Of a stretch of 64,000 nucleotides of DNA, positions 9,421 to 16,102 are shown in pieces. The first letter of the stretch is position 1; the number at the start of each line of letters is the position of its first letter. This DNA comes from an uncultured Eubacteriales bacterium (GTDB taxonomy: Bacteria; Bacillota; Clostridia; Lachnospirales; Lachnospiraceae). The stretch spans positions 1 through 64,000 of the forward strand of contig ONHA01000006.1 in NCBI GenBank assembly GCA_900317515.1, read 5' to 3'. The notes below the pieces were generated by a model that did not search any database, was not told the DNA's origin, and worked only from the letters and a program-made list of their open reading frames with translations. A program made the position numbers and the translations under genes.

Positions 9421-9449
9421 TTGACATAGTGTGTATAACACACTATAAT
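9421..9449 (+). promoter_or_regulatory. Consensus padR promoter overlapped by an inverted repeat
   Basis: Perfect TTGACA (9421-9426) and TATAAT (9444-9449) with 17-bp spacing. A perfect 8-bp inverted repeat ATAGTGTG (9426-9433) / CACACTAT (9439-9446) fills the spacer and touches both boxes, ideally placed for repression, probably autorepression by the PadR protein encoded just downstream. Confidence 0.8.
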
Positions 9450-9492
9450 AAATAACGCAATACAATGTGACACACGGCATTCCGTGGGGATA

Positions 9493-9514
9493 CCAGTATA
9501 CTGGGGAGTATACT
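9493..9514. promoter_or_regulatory. Two AGTATACT palindromes in the padR leader
   Basis: CCAGTATACTGG (9493-9504) is a perfect 12-bp palindrome. Its core AGTATACT recurs at 9507-9514, 12 bp further on, which places both on the same helical face. They lie between the promoter and the padR ATG. The binding protein is unknown. Confidence 0.55.
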
Positions 9515-9536
9515 TGTCATAGATGAGGGGATTGCC

Positions 9537-9902
9537 ATGGGAAGGGAGACGGCGGAAGTCTCTTACAGGATGGAGATGCGGCGTGGCACGATCGTGCTTG
9601 CCGTCATGTGCCTCCTCGACGAGCCGAAATACGGATACAGTCTTGCGGATGAACTGGCAAAGAAGGGTCTGCCGGTTGATACAAACACGCTCTATCCGCT
9701 TCTCCGGCGCCTTTCTTCCCAGGGAATCCTCGCTGACACATGGGAGCTTCATGACAGCAAGCCGAGAAAGTACTATGTGCTGACAGAAGAGGGGAAAATC
9801 ATGCGGGAGGAGCTGATCCGCCAGTGGCGGGAGCTCTCCGTTTCCATGAACAAAATGCCGGGAGTGTCTGACACTGCCGGCCAAAACCCACTTGACAAAT
9901 AA
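9537..9902 (+). CDS. PadR family transcriptional regulator
   Basis: A 121-aa winged-helix regulator. The PadR signature is visible as GTIVLAVMCLLDEPKYGYSLADEL, then VDTNTLYPLLRRLSSQGIL and the wing with KPRKYYVLTEEGK. It is short (subfamily s2 size), with a brief C-terminal dimerisation helix. A GAGGGG site precedes the ATG. Unlike many PadR genes it is not followed by a multidrug ABC transporter or a DUF1700 membrane partner; the next gene is a CobW-type GTPase 65 bp downstream. Autoregulation is suggested by the inverted repeat across its promoter. The inducer cannot be inferred. Confidence 0.92.
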   Translation: MGRETAEVSYRMEMRRGTIVLAVMCLLDEPKYGYSLADELAKKGLPVDTNTLYPLLRRLSSQGILADTWELHDSKPRKYYVLTEEGKIMREELIRQWRELSVSMNKMPGVSDTAGQNPLDK

Positions 9903-9919
9903 AAGGATTGTGGCAAAAT
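9892..9919 (+). promoter_or_regulatory. Possible promoter of the CobW-like gene
   Basis: TTGACA (9892-9897) inside the last codons of padR with a weak -10 CAAAAT (9914-9919) at 16 bp. A better -10, TAGAAT (9919-9924), lies 21 bp away. An AATCGATT palindrome is at 9931-9938. Confidence 0.4.
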
Positions 9920-9967
9920 AGAATGCGTTTAATCGATTGATTTTTCGGCAGTAAGGAGGAACATACC

Positions 9968-11335
9968 ATGAGAAAAAAAGAGCCCGTCAAGATCGCTCTG
10001 ATCACAGGCTATCTCGGAGCAGGCAAGACGACCCTGCTGAACCATATCTTAAGCAACGACGAAGGAATCCGCGCGGCGGTTATCGTCAATGACATCGGCG
10101 AGGTCAACGTTGACGCCGAGCTGATCGCCAAGGGCGGTGTTGTCACACAGGAGAACAGCAACCTGGTCCCGCTGACCAACGGCTGCATCTGCTGCACGCT
10201 CCGCGACGATCTGGCCACCCAGCTTCGCGACCTTGCGAAGACCGGCAAATTTGACTACATCATCATCGAGGCTTCCGGCATCTGCGAGCCGATCCCGATC
10301 GCCCAGACGATCGCGGATATCTGCGAGGAGAGCACGGAGGACGGCCTTCCGATGATGCTCGACAACATCATCGCGGTCGTCGACTGCGCCCGCATGCACG
10401 ACGAGTTTGAGGACGGCAGAAGCCTCCTCAAGGACTCCTACGAGGAGGAGGACATCGAGAACCTGCTCATCCAGCAGCTCGAGTTCTGCAACACGGTTCT
10501 CCTGAACAAAGTCGACACGGTCGACGAGTACCAGCTCGGCGAGCTCAAGGCAATCGTCAAGAGCCTCCAGACCAAGGCGGTCATCATCGAGGCCAACTAC
10601 GCGAAGGTCAAGATCGCGGACGTCCTCAACACGGGCCGCTTCGACCTTGAGAGCTCCATGGAGTCCGCAGGCTGGATCGAGGCGATCCAGAACGCCGACA
10701 TCGAGGATCATGATCACGATGACGATGATGACGACGATGAGGACGAGCACGAGCATCATCATCACGACGATGACGATGATGATGACGAGCACGAGCATCA
10801 TCACCATCACGACGATGACGACGATGAGGACGAGCACGAGCATCATCATCACGATGATGACGATGACGACGATGACGATGATGACCACCACGAGGAGCAT
10901 CACGGCCACGGCCATCACCACCACCATCATCACCATCACCACAACGCGGACGTATCCTATCAGGTCGAGGAGTACGGTATCGGCTCCTTCGTGTACTTCC
11001 GCCGCCGTCCGTTCGACCGCGACAAGCTGGTCAGCCTCGCGGAGAAGTGGCCGCGCTCCATCATCCGCTGCAAGGGCATGGTCTGGTACAAGCAGGATCC
11101 GTCGATGTCCTACATTTTCGAGCAGGCAGGTCATCTGATCCAGGAAATGCAGAGTGGACGCTTCCTCGCCTCCGCAGATCAGGCTTCGATCGAGCGCGTG
11201 CTCGCCAAGTATCCGGAAGTCCGCAAGATGTGGGACGAGAAGTACGGCGACCGCATGCAGAAGCTTGTCTTCATCGGCCAGAATATGGACCGCAAGGAGA
11301 TTGAGCGGGAGCTGGATGAGTGCCTGGTGGATTGA
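9968..11335 (+). CDS. CobW/COG0523 family metal-trafficking GTPase with His/Asp/Glu loop
   Basis: A 455-aa GTPase of the COG0523 group (CobW, YeiR, ZNG1), which insert or deliver metals, often zinc, to client proteins. The P-loop is GYLGAGKTT at residues 14-22, the metal-binding CxCC is at Cys73/75/76 (NGCICCTLRDDL), and the guanine motif NKVD is present. Between the GTPase domain and the CobW C-terminal domain sits a 79-residue stretch (247-325) composed only of His (33), Asp (34), Glu (10) and Gly (2). The C-terminal domain (SFVYFRRRPFDRDKL, WYKQDPSMSYIFEQAG) follows. A GGAGGAAC ribosome binding site precedes the ATG. The metal is unknown; no clear Zur box was seen. Confidence 0.92.
   Translation: MRKKEPVKIALITGYLGAGKTTLLNHILSNDEGIRAAVIVNDIGEVNVDAELIAKGGVVTQENSNLVPLTNGCICCTLRDDLATQLRDLAKTGKFDYIIIEASGICEPIPIAQTIADICEESTEDGLPMMLDNIIAVVDCARMHDEFEDGRSLLKDSYEEEDIENLLIQQLEFCNTVLLNKVDTVDEYQLGELKAIVKSLQTKAVIIEANYAKVKIADVLNTGRFDLESSMESAGWIEAIQNADIEDHDHDDDDDDDEDEHEHHHHDDDDDDDEHEHHHHHDDDDDEDEHEHHHHDDDDDDDDDDDHHEEHHGHGHHHHHHHHHHNADVSYQVEEYGIGSFVYFRRRPFDRDKLVSLAEKWPRSIIRCKGMVWYKQDPSMSYIFEQAGHLIQEMQSGRFLASADQASIERVLAKYPEVRKMWDEKYGDRMQKLVFIGQNMDRKEIERELDECLVD
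10706..10942 (+). repeat. In-frame His/Asp/Glu-rich low-complexity repeat in the CobW-like gene
   Basis: About three imperfect units of a D-run followed by (E)DEHEHHHH, then an 11-Asp run and a terminal His10 tract, all encoded by mixed GAT/GAC and CAT/CAC codons. The mixture of synonymous codons suggests selection at protein level rather than recent slippage. Confidence 0.85.
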
Positions 11336-11392
11336 TATAGGATAGACGCAGCCGGGGACGGTTTACACTGACCGAAACCGGGGACGGCTTAA

Positions 11393-11437
11393 GCATACAA
11401 AAAACGGTTCTCATACAGAGAACCGTTTTTTGTGTGC
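11393..11437. terminator. Bidirectional terminator between convergent genes
   Basis: Perfect 14-bp stem with arms 11399-11412 and 11418-11431 around loop ATACA; the left arm begins AAAAAA and the right ends TTTTTT. The stem can be extended by six further base pairs with one wobble. It serves the CobW-like gene (+) and the CarD-like gene (-). Confidence 0.9.
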
Positions 11438-11455
11438 GAGGACCGTCCCGTTTCG

Positions 11456-11959
11456 TTACTTCTCGAGGCGGGACCTGATGAAATCCCCGACCTCCGCCGG
11501 CTCGATCCCGAGGACGTAGCCGAACTCTCCGAAGAGGATCCGCTCCGCCTCGCGGAAGATCCGCTCGTCGGCGCTGTGGAACTTCTTGCCGGTGCGCATC
11601 TTCTCGGTCTGCTTGGTCTTTAAGGTGTGGACGAGCCGCATCATCTCCCTGTGGTCACAGCGGGACAGAATGGAGCTGAAGGACTCGAGGCGGGCTTTGT
11701 CATTTTCCACCCAGACGGACTCAGCCTCGGGGATCTCATCGATCGCTGAGAGGACCTCCTCCTTGTCGGGAAGCCCGCGCACCTTGGCGCCGTTTCCCTC
11801 GATCGGTACGAATATTTTGGATTTGCGGTCATAGACCGGTTCAAGAACATAATACTGCCTGATGCCGAGACTTGCGAGGTCCCGCTCAATGATGGATGTT
11901 ACGGTGCATACCCCTTCCGGGACGTGTACGACGGCGTCGTTGATTGCGATTTTTTCCAT
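11456..11959 (-). CDS. CarD/CdnL-TRCF domain transcriptional regulator
   Basis: A 167-aa protein with an N-terminal CarD_TRCF-type domain (MEKIAINDAVVHVPEGVCTVTSI, then YYVLEPVYDRKSKIFVPIE; quoted in pieces) and a helical C-terminal half. CarD-family proteins bind the RNA polymerase beta subunit and alter open-complex stability. The frame stays open upstream to 12067, but the ATG at 11959 is preferred: it starts the conserved domain, has AGAGGAT upstream, and 12067 lies upstream of the promoter. It is monocistronic, with an extended -10 promoter and the shared terminator at 11393-11437. Confidence 0.85.
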   Translation of the reverse strand: MEKIAINDAVVHVPEGVCTVTSIIERDLASLGIRQYYVLEPVYDRKSKIFVPIEGNGAKVRGLPDKEEVLSAIDEIPEAESVWVENDKARLESFSSILSRCDHREMMRLVHTLKTKQTEKMRTGKKFHSADERIFREAERILFGEFGYVLGIEPAEVGDFIRSRLEK

Positions 11960-12013
11960 GGCTGTATCCTCTTTTATCAGATGTCTTTTGTCCGTCGAAA
12001 TTTTTCTACCTGT

Positions 12014-12042
12014 ATTATAACACGAAAGGAAAGTTAACGTAA
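12014..12042 (-). promoter_or_regulatory. Promoter of the CarD-like gene
   Basis: On the minus strand TATAAT (plus 12014-12019) is preceded by TGT, an extended -10; a weak -35 TTACGT lies at plus 12037-12042. An odd palindrome ACGTGAA-T-TTCACGT sits just upstream at 12055-12069. Confidence 0.6.
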
Positions 12043-12096
12043 AATCGAAAAAAAACGTGAATTTCACGTAAATTTTGTGTAAAACGACAATGAAAA

Positions 12097-12132
12097 CGGC
12101 GCATTCACCGCAATTTTAGGATGAATGCGCCG
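12097..12132 (-). terminator. Terminator after the histidine kinase gene
   Basis: Perfect 11-bp stem CGGCGCATTCA (12097-12107) / TGAATGCGCCG (12122-12132) with a 14-nt loop. Read on the minus strand it is followed by TTTTCA. It lies just after the kinase stop codon. Confidence 0.75.
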
Positions 12133-12154
12133 CTTTTTAAAATTATTTATGCAC

Positions 12155-13453
12155 TTACGGGAGAAGACAGGTGAAAGAAATCACGCCGTTTGCCCAGGAC
12201 ACTCCGATCGAACCCTCGTACTGGCGGACGATGCTTTCCGCGATCGAGAGCCCGATCCCGTAGCCGCCCTTCTCCGTGTTGTGGGAGGCGTCCTCCCGGT
12301 AGAAGCGCTCGAAGAAGCGGTTGTAGTCGACCCCGGCTCCGTCCTTGTAATCGTTCGAGACGGTCAGGCGAGCGGACTTGCCTTTCCTGTCGAGGTGCAC
12401 CGTGACGGTGCCGCCCGCATCGCAGTACTTGATCGCGTTGTCGATGAGAAGGGAGGAAAGCTGCCGCATGGCGGCCTCGTCGGCGATGATGGAGATGCCT
12501 TCCGCGACCTCTCTGACCAGTTTCTTGCCGTCCGAGGAGGCGACGGGTTCGAAGGTATCCGCAGTCTCGAGGACGCTCTTTGAGAGCGAGCAGGAGCTCA
12601 TCTTGGACTTGTCGGCCCGCTCCTCCGCCCGCGCGATCTGCACGAGGTTCGCGATGAGCCCGCTCATCCGGTCCACCTGGCGCATGGTCGAGGCGGTCCA
12701 TTCATTTTCCCCTTCCATCATCTCGAGGACTTCCGTGTTGGCCCGTATGACCGCGAGAGGGGTCTTCAGCTCGTGGCTCGCGTTGGTGATGAACTGCTTC
12801 TGCCGCTCGATCGCCCGGAGCTCGGGCCGGATTACCGAGTAGGAGAAGAGATTGACCGGCCAGAAGACAATGAGCATGCCGCCGAAGCAGATTATGAGGG
12901 ATGCATAGAGGACCCGGAGGATGACCGTGACCTGGGTGGTGCAGTCGAGGAAGACGACGATGGCGCTGCCGTCCGCATTTTCCCGGACCATGTAGTAGTA
13001 GACGTTGTAGTTCCCGAACTTGATGAAACGGCGGCGGACCGTGCGCGCAAGCTCCTCGGCCTGGTCCTCCTCGACGGAGGAGATATGGCCGGTCTTGACG
13101 GCGGACACCGCATCGTCCGCATCGAACAGCACGGCGAAGTAGCGGGTGGCATAGCGGAACTCGGGGTAGAGGCTCTCGCTTATGAGGCCGTGGCCGTACA
13201 CGGAGAAGAGCGAGAGGTCTATGTCGTTTCCGTTTTCGCGGCCGCCTTCGCTTTCGGATGAGCCGCTGTCGATCTCGGGGAGATCGCCGTCGTTGTCGCA
13301 GATGTAATTGAGGACCTCCCGGATCTGCCGGCGCGTGCTTATGAGGTTTGCGACGTTGATGAAACCGGAAATGAAGATCACGACCGCCGCAATCGAGGCC
13401 ATCGCGATCAGGACAAATTTTCTTCTGAGTTTTTTGATGGACTGGCTGTTCAT
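12155..13453 (-). CDS. Sensor histidine kinase
   Basis: A 432-aa membrane kinase with transmembrane helices at about residues 12-34 and 177-200 enclosing a roughly 140-residue extracytoplasmic sensor domain. The H box is FITNASHELKTP with His227, the N box LLIDNAIKYCD, and the G box GGYGIGLSIAESIV. There is no clear HAMP domain between TM2 and the H box. It overlaps the response regulator gene by 4 bp, so the two are co-translated, and both follow a small alarmone synthetase gene. The signal is unknown; the sensor domain contains an acidic Ser/Glu stretch (IDSGSSESEGG). Confidence 0.93.
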   Translation of the reverse strand: MNSQSIKKLRRKFVLIAMASIAAVVIFISGFINVANLISTRRQIREVLNYICDNDGDLPEIDSGSSESEGGRENGNDIDLSLFSVYGHGLISESLYPEFRYATRYFAVLFDADDAVSAVKTGHISSVEEDQAEELARTVRRRFIKFGNYNVYYYMVRENADGSAIVVFLDCTTQVTVILRVLYASLIICFGGMLIVFWPVNLFSYSVIRPELRAIERQKQFITNASHELKTPLAVIRANTEVLEMMEGENEWTASTMRQVDRMSGLIANLVQIARAEERADKSKMSSCSLSKSVLETADTFEPVASSDGKKLVREVAEGISIIADEAAMRQLSSLLIDNAIKYCDAGGTVTVHLDRKGKSARLTVSNDYKDGAGVDYNRFFERFYREDASHNTEKGGYGIGLSIAESIVRQYEGSIGVSWANGVISFTCLLP

Positions 13454-14118
13454 GCTTTTGTGAGTCGGAAGCTCCCTCCGCGGTTTCCTTCGATGCGCAC
13501 ATTTGCGTCGACGGCCTTAAGCTTGCCTCTTAAGTAGGAAATGTAGAGATAGACAGTGTCCGCACCGGCGTCCGGCTCGCCGGCCCAGAGCTGGTTTAAA
13601 ATGAACTCCGTGGACAGCTCTTTGTCGGGATTTGTGATGAGCAGGCGCATGAGCTCGAACTCCTTCATGGAGAGGCGGACGGAATTCTCGGCCGCAAGCT
13701 CAAGGCTCTCCGAGCGGAGGGAGAGGCCCTCGAAATGAAGCTCCTCCGCGCTGTAGCGGGTGCGGCGGCGCAGCATCGAGCGGATGCGGGCGAGCAGCTC
13801 CTTCATCGCGAAGGGCTTGGTCAGGTAGTCGTCCGCGCCGGCATCAAGGCCGCTGACCCGGTCGTCCACCTCGGCCTTGGCGGTGAGAAGCAGGACGGGC
13901 GTCGAGTCGTTCATTTTCCGAAGGCTGGTGAGCACCTCGATCCCGGAGACCTTCGGCATCATGATGTCGAGGATGATCCCGTCGTAGCTTCCCGCGGTGA
14001 GAAATGAAAGAGCCTCCTCACCGTCATAGGCGGAGTCCACCTCGAAGCCCTCGTGTTTTAAAATGGCTGTGACCGCGCGGTTTAAGTCCCGCGTGTCCTC
14101 GGCGAGCAGAAGTTTCAT
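13450..14118 (-). CDS. OmpR/PhoB family response regulator
   Basis: A 222-aa two-domain regulator. The receiver domain shows E7/D8 in LLAEDT, phospho-acceptor Asp51 in GIILDIMMPKVSG and the conserved Lys in YLTKPF. A C-terminal winged helix (FELMRLLITNPDKELSTEFI, then VYLYISYLRGKLKAV) binds DNA. Its ATG begins on the base immediately after the stop codon of the alarmone synthetase gene, and it overlaps the kinase gene by 4 bp, a strong sign of one polycistronic message. The regulon is unknown. Confidence 0.94.
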   Translation of the reverse strand: MKLLLAEDTRDLNRAVTAILKHEGFEVDSAYDGEEALSFLTAGSYDGIILDIMMPKVSGIEVLTSLRKMNDSTPVLLLTAKAEVDDRVSGLDAGADDYLTKPFAMKELLARIRSMLRRRTRYSAEELHFEGLSLRSESLELAAENSVRLSMKEFELMRLLITNPDKELSTEFILNQLWAGEPDAGADTVYLYISYLRGKLKAVDANVRIEGNRGGSFRLTKA

Positions 14119-14712
14119 TTACGCGCCCTCCTCGAGAATCATGTCCCGGATCGTCTGCATGGAGAGATCGGTGGAGGCGAGCTCGTCCGCGCAGCGCTTG
14201 AGCTCGGAGGTGAGGAGCGGCAGGTTGCCGTTCACCTGCTTCTTGTAGCGCATGTGGTGTTCGAGGGCCGCCCAGACGTCCATGGAGATCGTCCGAAGCT
14301 GGATCTCGGCGTAGAAGCCGTTGTCGGACCTCAGGATCATGTGGAGGCTGCGGTAGCCGTTGGGTTTGCATTTTTTGATATAATCCTTCTCATCCACGAC
14401 AGTAAAGCCCGGAATCGCGGTCAGGCGGTCCCGGATCGTGTAGACGTCGTCGATGAAGGAGCAGACGACGCGGATCCCGATGGCGTCGTGGATATCCGCG
14501 AGGGCGGAGTGCTCGGTTTCGGGCAGGCCCTTGCGGCGGCATTTTTCGCGCATGCTCTCCTCGGATTTGATGCGGGAGAGGAGGTGCTCGACGGGGTCGG
14601 AGCCGGTCTTTTCGGTGAGCTCCTGCCGGACGGCGGTGACCTCGGTGAGGATCGTGTTCATGGTATTGTTCAGTTCCGGAAGGTGGGAACCGTAGATGCT
14701 TGTCTCAGACAT
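14119..14712 (-). CDS. Small alarmone synthetase (RelA/SpoT-domain GTP pyrophosphokinase)
   Basis: A 197-aa protein with only the (p)ppGpp synthetase domain. Motifs are RIKSEESMREKCRR, DIHDAIGIRVVCSF (metal-binding Asp), YIKKCKPNGYRSLHMIL (the G-loop) and AEIQLRTISMDVWAALEHHM (catalytic Glu). There is no HD hydrolase, TGS or ACT domain, as in the RelP/RelQ/SAS group (YjbM, YwaC). It transfers pyrophosphate from ATP to GTP or GDP. It has an AAAGGAG site and a TATAAT promoter, and leads an operon with a two-component system directly downstream, which suggests that alarmone output and the envelope signal are coordinated. Confidence 0.92.
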   Translation of the reverse strand: MSETSIYGSHLPELNNTMNTILTEVTAVRQELTEKTGSDPVEHLLSRIKSEESMREKCRRKGLPETEHSALADIHDAIGIRVVCSFIDDVYTIRDRLTAIPGFTVVDEKDYIKKCKPNGYRSLHMILRSDNGFYAEIQLRTISMDVWAALEHHMRYKKQVNGNLPLLTSELKRCADELASTDLSMQTIRDMILEEGA

Positions 14713-14739
14713 GGTAAAACTCCTTTATTTGGTACTGCT

Positions 14740-14745
14740 ATTATA
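14740..14745 (-). promoter_or_regulatory. -10 element of the alarmone synthetase/TCS operon
   Basis: TATAAT on the minus strand, about 30 bp upstream of the ATG. The -35 is poorly conserved. Confidence 0.5.
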
Positions 14746-14796
14746 CACGGGTTTTGTGAAGAATTGATAAACAAATGAGAAAAATTGGGGTAAAAT

Positions 14797-14827
14797 TTGA
14801 TGAAGTGCGCCCGTAACGTGGTATAAT
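14797..14827 (+). promoter_or_regulatory. sbcDC promoter
   Basis: TTGATG (14797-14802) and TATAAT (14822-14827) with an extended -10 TGG directly before it; the spacer is 19 bp. Confidence 0.6.
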
Positions 14828-14857
14828 CTCCTTAAGTAAACCCACGGAGGCAACCTC

Positions 14858-16102
14858 ATGAAATTTCTGCACATCGCTGACCTTCACTTCGGAAAAACCA
14901 TACACGGCGTCTCGCTCATCGAAAGCGGCGACCAGCCCGCCTGGGCGGACCGCTTCCTTGCGCTCGCCGCGGACATAAAACCGGACGCGGTTCTCATCGC
15001 CGGGGACGTCTACGACCGCTCGAGCCCCTCGGGGGACGCGGTGGAACTTCTCTCCCGCTTCCTGACCGGACTCGTGAACCTGGGCATCCCCGTCCTTATG
15101 ATCGCCGGGAACCATGACTCCGGGCAGCGGCTCTCCTTCGGGGGCGAGCTGCTCGCCAGAGCGAACCTGCACATCGCGGGAGGCCTTGGAAAGGGGGGCA
15201 GTATCCCCCGCGTGACACTGCGTGATGAATTCGGTCCCGTGAATTTCTATCTTATGCCCTACATCTTCCCCGCGCTGGCCCAGGAGGCGCTCGGCGATGC
15301 CGAGATCCGCGACTACGACGCCGCGGTGCGACGCATCCTCGCGGCCCAGGACATTCATGCGGACGAGCGGAATGTGATCCTCGCCCACCAGAACGTGACC
15401 GAAAGCGGCGTCGAGCACGAGCAGGGCGGCTCGGAATCCATGGTCGGCGGGCTCGGACAGGTCGATTACACGGCCTTTGATATGTTCGACTACGCGGCGC
15501 TCGGGCACATCCACGCGGCCTACCCGGTCGGAAGGCCCGGGGTTCGCTTTGCGGGGTCGCCGCTCTGCTATCATTTTAATGAGACCAAGCAGGCGAAAAA
15601 GGGCCCGCTCCTTGTCACGATGGGCGAAAAAGGCGAAGAGCTTACTATAGAGACCCTTGCGGTCGAGCCCCTGCATCCCATGCGGGAAATGAAGGGCGCC
15701 TACGAGGAACTGCGGGACGAGCTCCTCTCCTCGGAGACGCGCGGGGAGTACCTGCGGATCGTCGTGACCGACCAGAGGATCACTCCGGAGACGTCGGGGT
15801 TCCTCAGGGAGCTCTGCGAGTCGAGGGAGAGCGTGCTCATGGAGCTTACGTCGGAATTCAGCGAATTTTCGGGGACGGCCGGAGCCGCCGAGATGGAAAT
15901 GCTCCGGGAGCGCTCGCTCTCTGAACTCTTCTCGGGTTTCTACGCCGAGCGGAGCGGCGGAGCCGAGATCGATGAGGAGGATCTTCATTTTCTGAAATGC
16001 GCGGAAGAGCTGGCGGAGCGCGCGGACATAAATGAAAAGCCCTCGGATGCGGACATCCTGAGGCTGCTGGGTGAACTCATCGGGGAGGAGGCGGAAATAT
16101 GA
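14858..16102 (+). CDS. sbcD: Exonuclease subunit SbcD (Mre11 family)
   Basis: A 414-aa metallophosphoesterase nuclease that with SbcC opens hairpins and processes blocked DNA ends. Metal-binding motifs are visible: DLHFGK (residues 8-13), GDVYDRSSPSG, the GNHDSG motif, a His in LAHQNV, and the GHIHAAYPV motif. The start is MKFLHIADLHFG with GGAGG upstream. It overlaps sbcC by 4 bp (ATGA). It is transcribed divergently from the alarmone synthetase operon. Confidence 0.96.
   Translation: MKFLHIADLHFGKTIHGVSLIESGDQPAWADRFLALAADIKPDAVLIAGDVYDRSSPSGDAVELLSRFLTGLVNLGIPVLMIAGNHDSGQRLSFGGELLARANLHIAGGLGKGGSIPRVTLRDEFGPVNFYLMPYIFPALAQEALGDAEIRDYDAAVRRILAAQDIHADERNVILAHQNVTESGVEHEQGGSESMVGGLGQVDYTAFDMFDYAALGHIHAAYPVGRPGVRFAGSPLCYHFNETKQAKKGPLLVTMGEKGEELTIETLAVEPLHPMREMKGAYEELRDELLSSETRGEYLRIVVTDQRITPETSGFLRELCESRESVLMELTSEFSEFSGTAGAAEMEMLRERSLSELFSGFYAERSGGAEIDEEDLHFLKCAEELAERADINEKPSDADILRLLGELIGEEAEI

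Noticed and set aside
9892-9967. Zur box upstream of the CobW-like gene
   Set aside because: Only a short AATCGATT palindrome is present; no extended dyad like a Zur or Fur operator.
10706-10942. Tandem repeat resembling a small CRISPR array
   Set aside because: The units are in-frame coding, differ in length and have no unique spacers; no cas genes are in the window. No CRISPR array was found.
10049-11134. Minus-strand open frame of about 360 codons opposite the CobW-like gene, with a Val/Ile/Met-rich run that looks like membrane helices
   Set aside because: The hydrophobic run is just the complement of GAT/CAT codons for the Asp/His loop; no start signals.
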